64,000 nucleotides of DNA from Microcebus murinus. Its lineage: Eukaryota; Chordata; Mammalia; Primates; Cheirogaleidae. The notes beneath the pieces were generated by a model. It saw nothing but the letters and a program-made list of their open reading frames with translations. It ran no database searches and was not told where the DNA came from. Numbering within the stretch: the stretch's first letter is position 1; each line of letters opens with the position of its first letter. The position numbers and the translations under genes are program-made. Where the stretch lies: NCBI RefSeq assembly GCF_040939455.1, contig NC_134109.1, positions 68,178,501 to 68,242,500 of the forward strand, written 5' to 3'. Shown one piece after another: positions 24,060 to 35,430 of the stretch.

Positions 24060-26215
24060 GTAGAAGCTCTGAACCCATGAAACCTTGCTGTGGGATCCTG
24101 GTAAAAGGTTCAAACCCAAAGAAGAGGGTGGCTATTTCCCTCTCCATTGGCAAGGTGATGGCAGCAGCAAGGGCCCAAGCACAGAACAGGTGGCATTTCC
24201 TGAGCCCAGTGGGCAGTTCCAGTGGTGTCCTGTGTTTATGTGACGGGGGGAAGGACCTGGAATGAGGTTTGGAGATGAATGACAGCAAAGCACAGACACT
24301 GCCCAGGCGAGTAAGAAGCAGTACAGATGTTTTCTGGATTGGTCCTTAAGTGACAAGTGACTCCGAGGGCTCCTTAAGAGAGTAGATGCGTGTGGCAACT
24401 TGAAAGGGGCCAGAGGGACAGATGTTTCAGATTTCCACTGGTGAGGGCTAAACCTAAACCAGATAAACCTAAATATGCCTGTCAACGTGACCACAGTGAC
24501 TTCCTGCATCATCTGCACCCCCATGCCATCAGCCCAGGGATACATGGCATTTAAGCGAAGTGAAGCATTGATACAATTATATAACTTAAAAAATAAGAAA
24601 GACAATTTTTGCATTATTATCTGAGTTTCCTAGTTTTGTGTGTGTGGTATTTGGGCTCTTGATCATATGTTTCATTCTCTGAATTGTCTATTTCTAGTGT
24701 AACTGAGTATACCTAAGGAGTGCAAGGAAATGTGAAAAATATGCTGCTTTTTATCAATGTGGAAAGATTAGCAGGACTCCCTAAAAGAGACTCTTCTTAC
24801 AAATATGTCAATGCCTGCTCTTTTTTGAACACAGGGCTTCTGTCAGCATAAATGAATGGAAACCCCTGCATGTTCCAGTTTCTAGGAAAAGGACACAAAA
24901 TTATTGAGTAGGTGTTATGACGTTAAAATAGGTCTCTGCATTCTCAGGGCTGGCCATGATTTCTCACATCAAATTTCCATGTTAAAGTAACAACCAATGG
25001 ACAGCCTGTCAACATAACTCTGAAACACCTCCTGGGCTATCTCCAGAATGCACTGGAATGAAGGTATTTGAGTTTACATAAAAATATGGGCTATATATGT
25101 AGCACAGAAAACAAGCTAAGTATTATGGGAAAATTAATTATTTTGAATTATTGTCATTGACGATGCATTTTTTGTTTTTAAATTTTGGAGAGGATAATAT
25201 GTGAAATTGGACATGGATAAACCAGTTTGTAGAAGAAAGTCTCTCTCTGCACACTTTGGAAGCAACCATTGCTACCAGTTCCTTCCAGAGACTTGATGAG
25301 ACTTTCAATAATGTTAAAATTGTCTTTATATTTGGGATGGATCAATAGAGCCATTCTTATATTCATCTCTTTTCAGGTAGATTCTTTGTCCACAAACACA
25401 ATTATGTGTATTTATAAACACATACACATGGGTTAGTCCAAAGTCTCTAAAAGATTGGAGAAATAACAAAACAATGCATTTATCCCTGTCTATAAATAAA
25501 AAATATTTCAAAGTTTATAGAATTCCTATGCCTAAATATGTTAGAATCTTGATGATTAAAAGGATTTTTCTGGCTGTGTTTTGTTTTTTAAGAAGTGAAC
25601 TTGTCTTTTGGAAATAAATGCTCTTTTGTGATGACTCAGATTCCACTTACTATGTGTGGTATGTGAAGAAATATCTACACAAAATAGCTGTACCTTTTAA
25701 TCCATTTTTCTCCTGGTCCATTACTCTGCAGGGGTAATTTGAGTAGGCATTGATGATGATAAACACCACAGTTTAGAAGATGTTAAACCAACCTTATCAG
25801 AGCTCACATAGAGAAACAAATTAGGCAAACTGAAGTAATTTCAGCTAATGAAGTTCGATTCTAAACATCCAGATCAATTAAGCTTCAAGTACTTGCTTGG
25901 GTTCCTGCTCCATAAGACAGTGAGGACCTTCTATGTAGAGCACAGGGCCTGGGAGTGCTAACTGAGAAGGTTTGGAAATAAAGATGAAAGAGCTGCTTCG
26001 TGTGAAATATTTCACAGGCTTACTGTTTGAGGATCGCATCATATTGAAATGAAGGAAAAGTGAGCAATGCATCCATGTGTACCCTCCTTATTGAGGGCCT
26101 CATCCATGGCTTCCAACATCCCAAAGACCTGGTATTGTGAGAATGTGGCCAGCCTACAAAGTAAAAGTTGCCCTGTAAGGAAATGGGCATAAGTAAGGTG
26201 AGATGGATTCCAGGG
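24060..26215. other. Intergenic DNA, no gene seen
   Basis: No recognisable family. The 160-codon minus-strand frame at 24132-24614 has no domain and compositionally looks like chance. Confidence 0.4.
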
Positions 26216-26219
26216 GACA

Positions 26220-26390
26220 GTGGGAAGCTCAGAGGCTGGAAGTTAGGAAACTGGGACAATTGAGTCCTGGTTCTGCCAGAAACTGTCTGTGTTCCATATT
26301 TCTGAGCTTTAGTTTCCTAATCTCTAGAATGAGAGATCTAGACTGGATCATTTCTTCCATGCCTTTAATCTCTCGTCTTCTCCATTGCAA
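26220..26390 (+). repeat. MIR SINE
   Basis: 'acaattgagtcctggttctgcc', 'ttctgagctttagtttcctaa' and 'tagaatgagagatctagactgg' follow the MIR core in sense. Confidence 0.7.
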
Positions 26391-27059
26391 GCCAGGTCTT
26401 CCTCCCACTGACAGGAAGTTCCAAGTGTGGGCGTGTGTGCTGTGCTATGTGCGCATGCATGAGCACACAGTTGCAAATTGAGGGTAGAAGGGAGGGACTA
26501 GGAAGCACTTCCGGCCTGGCCTGATCCTGACTTTGGATGGATAAATATGTCCTTCCAGGCTTTAGCCTCCATTGGTTTACAGACCCAGTACTGCTCTGAG
26601 ACTAGTCCAGGCCACTGTTTGGAGTGGTGGTGGCAGGCAGGTGAGTCTCCCCAGGCATACATTAGAGAAAACTGACCCTCATAGTCACCCTTTCATAAGC
26701 ACCCCACACACACAGACTCAGGCCAGAGGGGTCATCATTTCATGCCCTTCCACTTCCACGCCCTCTGTGCCCCTCACTACCATGGGCACCCACCACCCTC
26801 ATCCTGCTCAGAAGTTCCCAGAAATGGATGGCAATATATGCCAAAACATTTTTGGAGCATACATTCCCTATCTGTGAACATTTATCTACTAATAAAATAT
26901 ACATGCATGAGTTGTATGCTATATAATTGTGTATATTATAAAACCTACGCAATATAGAAATTAAAATCTTATAAGTTTATAAAAGAACAAAAATAGAACA
27001 TTTTTATTTTCCTGCCAAACCTGAGTTTCATCTCATGATCTCCCTCGATGCACACAAGA

Positions 27060-27185
27060 CAAGGGGTTTACATTTATGGCATTGGCATCAGACTGATGCC
27101 AATCAGATTGAACCTTGACGCTCCCCTTTACCAACTGTGGGCAAGATAGCTAAGGATTAGCTTCCTCAACAATAAAATGACACAG
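27060..27185 (+). repeat. MIR SINE containing a perfect palindrome
   Basis: 'atcagattgaaccttgacgctcc' to 'aactgtgggcaagatagc' and 'cctcaacaataaaatg' look like MIR. Its left end is a 23-bp palindrome, ATTGGCATCAG-A-CTGATGCCAAT (27081-27103). Confidence 0.6.
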
Positions 27186-27244
27186 TGTTATCAGAATTAT
27201 TTTTGTCATCTAGACATTTTTCTCTTTCCTCTTCAAACTTTTTT

Positions 27245-27840
27245 ATTCTGTCTCACTCATGCATTAAGTCATTTATTCTATAAATATTTTGTAAGCACTT
27301 TTTCTGCATTTCATGCTGTTCTGATTGATGGGAACATACCAGGGACCAATGCAGTCAAAGTGCTCACCCTCATGGAGTTTGTATCCTAGTGGAGAAGATA
27401 AATATTAACCAAATAAACATATCACATTATGTGAAGTAGTGCATGGTCAATATTATAAAGATATAAAAAGGCAACATAAAGTGATATGAAGTAAAGCAGG
27501 GGCTATTTTAGATTGGGTGGCCAAAAGTCCTCATTGAGGGGTGACACTTGGATAGATACCTGAATGCAATGGTGGAAGACGCCATCTGAGGAATTTGATG
27601 AACAGCATCTACTCAGAGGGATGATACAAGTGCAATTTCTGAAGCAGAAATTAGCTTCGAGTATTCTCGGACCAGTAAGAAGCCAATGTAGCCAGAGTAG
27701 AAGAGAGATGTTAACCAGTAACCGGATTGTCTTGGTTCTCAAGGCCATTTTCAGGTCTTTGAATTTTATTTGAAATATGCTGGGAAACTGCAGGAGAGGA
27801 CATAGAGCCAGTTAGCAGGACCTTGAGGGACTTCTGGATA
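27245..27840 (-). repeat. L2-like LINE, antisense
   Basis: 'ataaatattttgtaagcac', 'caccctcatggagtttgtatcctag', 'gggctattttagattgggtggcc' and 'aagaagccaatgtagccagagtag' follow, in order, the long antisense L2 3' sequence also seen at 30710-31640. A further piece may continue at 28370-28460. Confidence 0.75.
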
Positions 27841-27965
27841 ACAGATGCCAGATCCACACCACAGAGCTCAGAAACCGCTTGCATCAGGCTATATTAGCCT
27901 GGGGAGGTTGGAGGTGCTAATTGAGGTGCTAATGTGTTTCTGTGTGGATGCACGGTAGCATGCTG

Positions 27966-27981
27966 TTCCCTCTGGTGGTGT
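27966..27981 (-). promoter_or_regulatory. Weak CTCF-like motif, reverse orientation
   Basis: The minus strand reads ACACCACCAGAGGGAA, one core mismatch (A for C after GGG) from CASYAGRKGGCRSY. Weaker than the other CTCF-like sites listed. Confidence 0.3.
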
Positions 27982-28459
27982 ATTGAATGACCCTGGATGT
28001 ACCTGGTTCGGATGAGTTGGGACTCACCACAGTCCAGACAAGCAGAACTCTCTGGCCTTGTAGGGATGAAAATGAAATGAGATCATTGGGCTTCCAAGAG
28101 CTCTGATGTGACCTTTACTCACTCAGACATTGCTATTGGTGACTGTTCACTAGCTGGTGAGGCGTTTTGGAATTGAAAAGCTTACAGTCACCACCAGTCC
28201 AGGAAAATGCTGCTGATCCGTTTGGTGTGTAGTCTGACTGCAGGGTCTTATGCTATCCTTAAGATAAGTAGATTTAGTTTGATTTAACCAAGTGTCTGAA
28301 TGTCTGAAACTGTTCTGTCACTCTGAGACTACTATTGACACTTGACCATGTAGAAACCCAGTGGCTGTGTAGGAACTAGGAAATTGCAAGGTTTGAGACA
28401 GGGGAGTAACAAGATATAATTTGTATTCTTCAAAGATCCCTCTGTCTGCTACGTGTGGA

Positions 28460-30550
28460 ATTTATTGCAGGGGGTGATGAGTATTGTCATCCTCTGTATC
28501 ATAATTTTTATATTGATAGTGTTTGATCATACCATTGCCAAGAATCCAAAGAAAGATACTGAAATACTGCCGTGCCATTTATTCTCTTCCCTCCAATTCC
28601 CTGAGGATCCTGGGGGAGCCACCCACAAGGAATAACAAATAATAATTAAAATATCCCTCTACTAATGTCTATTCAAGGGCCCAATACTCCAGGTCAAGAT
28701 CCTAATAATGTTTGACTAACATCCTCCAGCTCAGACTTCTTGTCTAAGTCCTAAATCCAATTAATGGGATCTTATCCTCTAGAAAATTGCAGGAAGAAGG
28801 TCAGGTGAAGAGAGTGGTCCTGTCTTGAATCCACTTTCACATCCCCATGGAATGAAAGAGAGAGCAAGGGAGCTCTTACATCACAGCCCCCCACCTATTA
28901 ACTGTTAGGGTCCAGCCAAGGTATTGAGTTCCAATAATTCACATGAGTGACTCTTCCTGTCTGGAAGAGACAGCTAGCAAGGGTGTGCAGTGACACATTC
29001 TCCTCACCCCACGTTGGTGGTTGGAAGATAATTGTGGTATTTTCTCTATGGACAACTCATTCATATTTAACTGGGAACCTCTGAGGACAACATTCAAATC
29101 CAAAGGCATGGCCTTCCCAGTGGAAATTTCAGACTTGAAGTAAAGCTCCTAAGCTATCCACCTTCCTTAGTGATAGAGTTGGTTCACACAAAGTTCGGTC
29201 TCCTTTGGGAACTTTTGCACATGCACCACATGCAGGTTCTTCACTGTAACACCTCTAGGAAGATGCTTTATGATGTCTGCTATCTCCCTCCCAGGACACT
29301 CAAATGGACTTTCTCTTTTTAAATAGCCCATAACTATCAAACCACTTGATTTTTATTGCCAAAAAAAGGAATAATTGTACTGGAATCCAGTGACCATGCT
29401 TTTGGGGTAGCTCACAGGGAATTTCACAATTCAGAATTAATTAGGCAATGAGAGAGAACAGGAGGCATATTTTGGTGTATTAATTCATGCCAAGTTCAAA
29501 CTCATTCCATCCCTGTTGCCCAGTGTGAATAATTATGCCATTAATCCTAGGCAGGAGGAGAGCTATTGTGACTAAAACACATTTCTAAAGCAAATAAAGA
29601 AAAATGTCACTGCTCCCCTTCCACTAATGCTCTGAATAGAGCTACATAATAATAATAGTTTTACTTATTTATAGGACATAAATTCCCTAGGGCTCAATAA
29701 ACCACAGGATAAGCAAAATGCTAGTTAAAGAGGAAAAAAACAGAACTTATCCAGCTAATTTTGAAACAAAGCACTGGATGGGGAAAAAAACCCAAAGAAA
29801 GAAGCTAAAGTTTTAAAGAGACTTTCAAAAAGGACTAAAAGGAAGAAGCAGTGATGTAGCGTTTTTATTTTCCTCTCCCCTTCTATTGCACACTGCCCCC
29901 ACTGACTCAGAGGGGTAGCTATCTGGAAAAGTTTCCTACACATTTAATTAGCCCTGAATGTGACCTTGACTCTATACATCCTTTGCTCTGACAGGATGGT
30001 GAAAAATAGGTCCACCTGCTCCCTTCCCCACTTCTACGTGCCTTTGTGATTCACGCATGGCTTACTGAGCATAGAAGTATGGGGGAACCAGTGTGGTTTC
30101 CCCTCCATATCCTCGGAGGATGGAACAGCATTGCATGGGGTGGCCTGTGTGTGGCTTTTCCAGCGTGACGACATTGAAGAGATGTCGCAGAAGGAGATTG
30201 GGCAGAAACAGAGGGGCGGCACTCTAGGAGGGCGGGTCCACATGTCCCCCAGGACCAGAAGAAACAGGATCAAGGCCCACCAGACAGGGACCCTGGGTGC
30301 CAGAAGTCACAGAAGCAGTGGGGAGCTGTCCACACTGCCCTGCACCGGCCCTTCTGCAGAGATGCGGTGCTGCTCTGAGCTCTCGCACAGCCCTGCCCAT
30401 TCCTGCCTGCTGAAGCTGGCGGGAGATCTTACACCCAGTTGAACTGGGAGATGGGGCAAAACTTTCTCCTCAATGGCCCCCAAACCTAGCACAGGGTCTA
30501 GAACACAAGAGGAGTGTTGCATGAGTGAAATGAGTCTGCCTCTCATTCTT
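28460..30550. other. Intergenic DNA, no gene seen
   Basis: No gene or family recognised with confidence over about 2 kb. Confidence 0.4.
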
Positions 30551-30559
30551 CCTCTATTT

Positions 30560-30660
30560 GACTTGGGGAAGTCACTTTACGTCATTGAACTTTGGTTTCC
30601 CTATGTATAAAGTGGTAATAATATTGCGAAGATGAGCTGATTGAATTGCTATTTTTGTAG
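30560..30660 (+). repeat. MIR SINE, right part
   Basis: 'gacttggggaagtcactttac', 'tttggtttccctatgtataaa' and 'gtggtaataatattg' match the MIR right half. Confidence 0.75.
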
Positions 30661-30709
30661 GACAGAATTTTTAGAGTATCAACAATTTCACATGGTCTAT
30701 AGTAATAAT

Positions 30710-31640
30710 TAATTCATCCCTTCATTCATCGAGTGGCCACCATGTGCTTGACACTGAGAACTCAGCAAGGAACAAAACAAAGTCTCTGGCCAGGAGAGTC
30801 ATAGCTTAGGGCAAGGCAGACAATAAACACACACAGAAATAAGAAATCTACTTTCAGGTGGTAAATGTTAAAAGGAGAGATAAATCAGGGTAAGAGAATA
30901 CAGAGTGTGGAAGTGGCTATCTTTGACAATGGGGTTGGGAGAGTTTTCTTTGAGAGGATGACATTTGAATAGGGACCTGTGGGAAGTAAAGGACGGCACA
31001 AGGATCTGGATCTGGAGTTAAAACCTCCAGAAAAAAGAAAGCAGGGGCAAAGGCCCAGGAGACAGTGAGGAGGCCGGTGTAGCTGGAAAGGAGTGAGGGC
31101 TGGGGAGAGTGGAGGGAGAAAAGGTCAGAGAGTGGGCCATGGGAAGGACTTGAGTTTCAATCTACGTGAGATAGGAAGCCCTGGGAGGGTTCTGAACACA
31201 GGCTGCATTTGTAAGAGGTTGCTCTGCTTATTTAAGTGAGGAAGGTTGAGGCCGGGGGAGCAGGGGAGAAGGAGGCAGACAATTTAGGGCCTTACCGCTG
31301 CCTGCAGGAGTAAGATGACAGAGGCTTGGGCTACAATGACAGTGGTGTCCTGTGGTAGGAAGTGGTCATACTCGGAATATATTTTGAAGGTGGAGCTAAC
31401 AGGAATTCCCAGTGAATTGGATGTAGGATGTGTTAAAGAAAGGGGTCAAGAATGATTCCTAGGCTTTGGGCCTGTGTAACTAGAGGATGGCGGTGCCACG
31501 AGGGGAAGGGTGGGGAAGGGGAGCAGGTTTTTGGCAGGGGGATTGAGTCAAAATTCTGTTGTGCACACAGTTGCATTTGTTATGTCGTTGGACATACATG
31601 GAGAGCCGAGCAGGCCGCTTAGAGCTTCACAGAAAGGTCC
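30710..31640 (-). repeat. Long L2-like LINE, antisense
   Basis: About 900 bp of continuous old repeat: 'ttcattcatcgagtggccac', 'aggaacaaaacaaagtctctgg', 'agacaataaacacac', 'atgacatttgaatagggacctg', 'gcaaaggcccaggagacag', 'gaggccggtgtagctgg', 'tattttgaaggtggagctaacagg'. It aligns in order with 27245-27840 and 47750-48250. Confidence 0.75.
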
Positions 31641-31649
31641 GGGCTGGGG

Positions 31650-32870
31650 AATAGCTCTCTCCAACTATTTCGGGGCTGAAATTTGATAAAACGCTCTCTG
31701 GGATCTCTACAGGACTGTGTGAACACAGAATAAATGACTAAATGCTTCCTCTGTGTTGCTATAACAAACATGCTCTTTAATATTTTAGTAACTAGACCTT
31801 TCTTGCCATATTCTAATTGATCTTCTATTCAATAAATCGCACAGTCTAAATTTTAAGAGTGAAGATTTTTCTTGGAGCTCAGTAAAACTGTTATTTGAAA
31901 ATAAAATAATGTCTTCCACTAATAGTTTCGCTTTCCCCGAATTGCTCCCTCATGTGGTGGCGGGGGGAGGGGACACCGTTTTGTACTCTCTAGTCTTGAA
32001 GACAAAAGAATTTAGTCTGGACACTAGAGGGCGCCATGCAAACAGTCAGTAGCGGCAGGGACTATAGATTTAAAAAGTGGCAATTTCTAGAGAGTTCCCA
32101 GATTCTTTGTCTTCCCTGCCTCCGCTAATGCATAAATCAGGGCTCCTGGGACTATGAATCAAGGGGAACAGTCCCCTCAGGTCACCAGCATGTGACCATT
32201 TTGGTCAGGGGCTAAATGGCCAGAAAGGATTTTTCCAAAGGAAGTCCCTGGCAGACCTAACACACATCAAAGGAGAAAAGGGAAGTTAAGACGAATGGAT
32301 ATGAAGGAGAAAGCAAGAAAAATAAGAAAGCCAGCAACAATGAGGGAAACCAAGAGGTGCCTATTATGAATAGTAAGACAATTCAAGAAAGGAAGGGCCA
32401 GAAGGAGCCTCGCAAACCATTTTTGTTGGACTTTCTACTTCCCAGATAAAAGCAGACAGGTGGGGTTAGGGTTAGAGGCCGCCCCAACTGCTGTGCTCTC
32501 AGCCAAGGTTCCTCACTGCCCTACCATGTCATCTCTATACAGTGTATGAGCTTTAGCAGGTGCCTGCTAGACGTCATTTTATCCTCAGCAAGCCCGAATA
32601 TGAGTTTCCCACCTACGTTACATATTTATTTTACAGAGCACCAAAGGCACTGTGAAATACAAACATAGAATCTACCAAGTCATAAATGTGATGATACATC
32701 TCAAGCTAATGTGCTAGATACAATAAATCTTAATTTAAGACCATTGGTCTTGTGGTTGCAACTTTAGAAGGGCTCTAGAGAACATTAGATTTCCCAGAAT
32801 TCTTAGAAAAGTAGAAAGTTTCCCATGCCTGCAGCATGCAGAATTATAAATGAAGAATCAAAGTTTTAAT
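31650..32870. other. Unique intergenic DNA around a CTCF-like site
   Basis: No repeat family recognised. It holds the CTCF-like motif at 32021-32036 and otherwise nothing I can name. Confidence 0.4.
32021..32036 (+). promoter_or_regulatory. Strong CTCF-like motif, forward orientation
   Basis: The bases ACACTAGAGGGCGCCA fit CASYAGRKGGCRSY at every position, including the GGCGCC end typical of high-affinity sites. It lies in unique, non-repeat DNA. Occupancy is not shown by sequence. Confidence 0.7.
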
Positions 32871-32877
32871 ATCACAC

Positions 32878-33058
32878 AGTTCGGATTTAAATTCTGACTT
32901 TCCTTGGTTGCTGGCCCATGATCTGTGGAAATATTTCTAAGCCCTCTTGACCATAAAATGAAAATAATAATAGTACTAGGTCAGAGGATTGTTGTGAGGT
33001 TTAAATGTGATATTGTTGGTAAAGTTTCTAGTTCATTGTACCCTCTCAATAATTCGTA
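32878..33058 (+). repeat. MIR SINE
   Basis: 'gttcggatttaaattctgac', 'cataaaatgaaaataataatag', 'aggattgttgtgaggtttaaatg', 'accctctcaataattcg' follow MIR in sense. Confidence 0.85.
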
Positions 33059-33059
33059 A

Positions 33060-33235
33060 TGTTTATGCAAGACAAAATGTTAATATTCTTAAACAATAAA
33101 GGGTTCCTACAAATAATAGGGAAAATGGACACAGGGTAGGAACAGTTCACAAAAGGAGATAAATATATGCAAATTAAATAAAGTTCATAAGTAATCAAAG
33201 GATGCAAAGTAAAGCAACAATGGGAAACATTTTTC
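33060..33235 (+). repeat. Old L1 fragment
   Basis: 'aacagttcacaaaaggagataaa', 'atgcaaattaaataaagttca' and 'gcaaagtaaagcaacaatggg' resemble a diverged L1 ORF2 3' region in sense. No reading frame survives. Confidence 0.55.
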
Positions 33236-33854
33236 TCCTCCTCCTTGGTTTCTCATTTCAGTTAAATACAGCTTCACCCAATAGTTGTCTAAACCAAACA
33301 CCTGGATGTTAAACTCTTCCTCAAATATGGAACAATTTTAGCATCAAAATAAATGGCAATAAAGGATTATAATCTATTGACTAAAAGGAAAAATTCTCAA
33401 GTCCATACGAATATAAAAAATAAATGTATAAGTAAATAAATGAGAAAGAAGAAAAGGCTTTTCTTTACAGAAGAAAGTCAAATAGTGCAGGGCTGGCACA
33501 CACGGGTTTGAGAAAAATTTCTGCAAACATAAGAGGAAGAAGTTTATTTTACTTTCCCACACAGTAAAAGGCCAAACACAAGAGAGGCAGGGGAAAAGTG
33601 TGTTGGCTTAGAGAACTAGTTACTCATATCTTTTATTTGGGAAACATGAAAAACGGGAATGAAAGATGATTTGTGGCTGTTGTCAAATTAACAGGGTACT
33701 GGGAACTGTCACATCAGCTCCTTCTCTTCTTCTTAGCGGCAAGCTGATAATAGAATGGGCTCTGTGAAGCTGCTGTATATGTTCCTTTTCTTAGCTATAG
33801 ACTGTTAGCAGAAATGGCTATTAGAGATCTTGTCAACAATCTTGCTCTCAAGAT

Positions 33855-34320
33855 ATGATTTCTTTTTTATTTCAGAGTATTAGGGGGGTACAAATGTTTT
33901 GGTTCCATAAATTGTCTTTGCATCGCCCATACTGCAGACAGCATGCACCGCATCCGTTAAGTGTGGATTTACCCATCCCCTCCTCCCCCACCACCTGCCC
34001 GACACCCTGTGAATGTTACTTCTCACATGTGCACATTAGTGTTGATCAATCAGTACCAATTCAATGGTGAGTACATGTGGTGTTTGCTTTTCCATTCTTG
34101 TGATACTTTACTTAGAAGAATGGGCTCCAGCTTCATCCAGGATAATACAATAGGCAGTTCATCTTTTTTATGACTGAGTAGTACTCCATGGTATACATAT
34201 ACCACCTTTTGTTACTCCATCCATGTATTGATGAGCACTTGGGTTGTTTCCACATCTTTGCAATTGTGAACTGTGCTACTATAAACATTTGAATGCAAAT
34301 GTCTTCTTTATAGAATGTTT
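33855..34320 (-). mobile_element. Lemur-type L1 3' end, antisense, 5'-truncated
   Basis: The head has a T-rich start, then 'attaggggggtacaaatgttttgg', 'catccgttaagtgtggatttacccatcccctcc': the reversed 3' UTR of lemur-type L1. Then 'gactgagtagtactccatggtatac' and 'tgagcacttgggttgtttccac', the reversed end of ORF2. It stops near 34320. Confidence 0.9.
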
Positions 34321-34353
34321 ATGATTTGGGGCAGGATCTGATGCCTGAAGTGT

Positions 34354-34369
34354 GTGCCCTCTGCTGTCC
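34354..34369 (-). promoter_or_regulatory. CTCF-like motif, reverse orientation
   Basis: The minus strand reads GGACAGCAGAGGGCAC, which fits the CTCF core CASYAGRKGGCRS; the next base, Y in the consensus, is A. It points toward the forward site at 32021, a convergent pair about 2.3 kb apart. Confidence 0.5.
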
Positions 34370-34847
34370 TGCAGGAGCTTCTCAGTAACTACTCCAAGGC
34401 TGTAGAAACAGATTCTAAAAGGCAGTTTTAGTCAATAGTTCTAGCAATCCCAAAAGGAAAAATTTACATTTCCTTTTTGTCTGCTGAGCTCCTTTTAGAT
34501 GCTGTGAAAACAGATCTCTGTAGGACACCTGTTAGCTAGAAGGAGAGCAAGGACGAGAGCAGAGCGAGAAAGAGTAGAGAGCTCATTTATTGCACTTGCA
34601 AGACTGACTGCCTTTTCACTGATAATAATTGTAGAAGGAATGACTAAATTAGAAAATCAGTATTTGTCAATCATACTAGTAATAATTCTTTTAGGCAACA
34701 ATTATTGCAACTAGTAGAAAGTTTGGTGAGTAACAGAATATTACAAAGTTTCAAAGTATTTCCGTAAGATACTTATTAACATAAACCCTTATTGTTTGTA
34801 CTAGTGTAAGTTGAGTTTCTCTTACTTGAATCCAAAATATTGCTGAA

Positions 34848-35430
34848 TGTTACAGGTGGGAATGTAACAGAAAGAATTGGCCTGGAGAATAAAAAGGCAA
34901 AAAGGTGTTTTCTGCTTCTTTAAAACTTCGCCTATCCCTGTGCAAATTGAAGGTTAAAAAAAGAACGAAAAAATAAAAAAAAAATAAAAATAAATAAAAA
35001 ATAAAACTTCGCCTACTCTTTTTGGAAACTGAGGCCTGCATCCCTGCCTTGGGGGCAGGTGGGTGGGAGGGGCAAGAAAATGTCTTGTGTTCTTTGTGGT
35101 ACAGGAGATAGCTCAGCTGAACTGTTGGCTCCATCCCAGGCCTGCTGCCTGGCTTGCAAAGTTCTGGGTGGGTGAAAGTTACATACTTTGTCTTCTGCAG
35201 AGGTGGGACAATTCGAATCATTAACAATAGCCTAGCACTGAGGGCCCTCCCTTTAAAAGCACTGCATTTCTGTTTATGCATAGGAAATTCAGATTTTGAG
35301 ACAAGAGTCTGCCATTTTCCCTCCTTTGCTGACTAAGTAATAAACTTCTCTTTCCTCTTCCCCAACACTTGTCCTTGTTCGTCTGATGTGGCCTTGTGGA
35401 CAAGTGCTGAGCTTTGAGCTTTTGGTAACA
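34848..35430 (+). mobile_element. Solo LTR of an endogenous retrovirus (copy B)
   Basis: Begins TGTTACAGG and ends GGTAACA, the inverted LTR ends. It shares with copy A the blocks 'gcatccctgcctt', 'caatagcctagcactgagg', 'ccctttaaaagc' (TATA-like) and 'aagtaataaacttctctttcc' (polyadenylation signal). It is longer than copy A, partly because of a small poly-A-tailed insertion at 34935-35001. No viral coding sequence adjoins it. Confidence 0.88.
34935..35001 (+). mobile_element. Tiny poly-A-tailed retro-insertion inside the LTR
   Basis: 67 bases: about 21 bases of body (TCCCTGTGCAAATTGAAGGT) followed by an A-rich tail. It is flanked by the perfect 14-bp duplication TAAAACTTCGCCTA (34921-34934, 35002-35015). 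The duplicated site starts at TTT/AAAA, the preferred cut of L1 endonuclease. The source of the body is unknown. Confidence 0.85.

Noticed and set aside
24132..24614. 160-codon minus-strand frame
   Set aside because: No domain, no repeat coding match and no splice partner. Its length is within chance for 64 kb read in six frames.
27966..27981. CTCF site as a firm call
   Set aside because: One core mismatch. Kept only as a low-confidence feature, not as a finding.
34850..35281. 143-codon minus-strand frame
   Set aside because: It lies inside the solo LTR and translates the A-rich insertion as a phenylalanine/leucine run.
19918..35430. A single provirus bounded by the two LTRs
   Set aside because: The 15 kb between them holds L2, MIR, L1 and unique DNA with no retroviral gene remnants, and LTR A sits inside an L2 that continues after it. 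They are separate solo LTRs.
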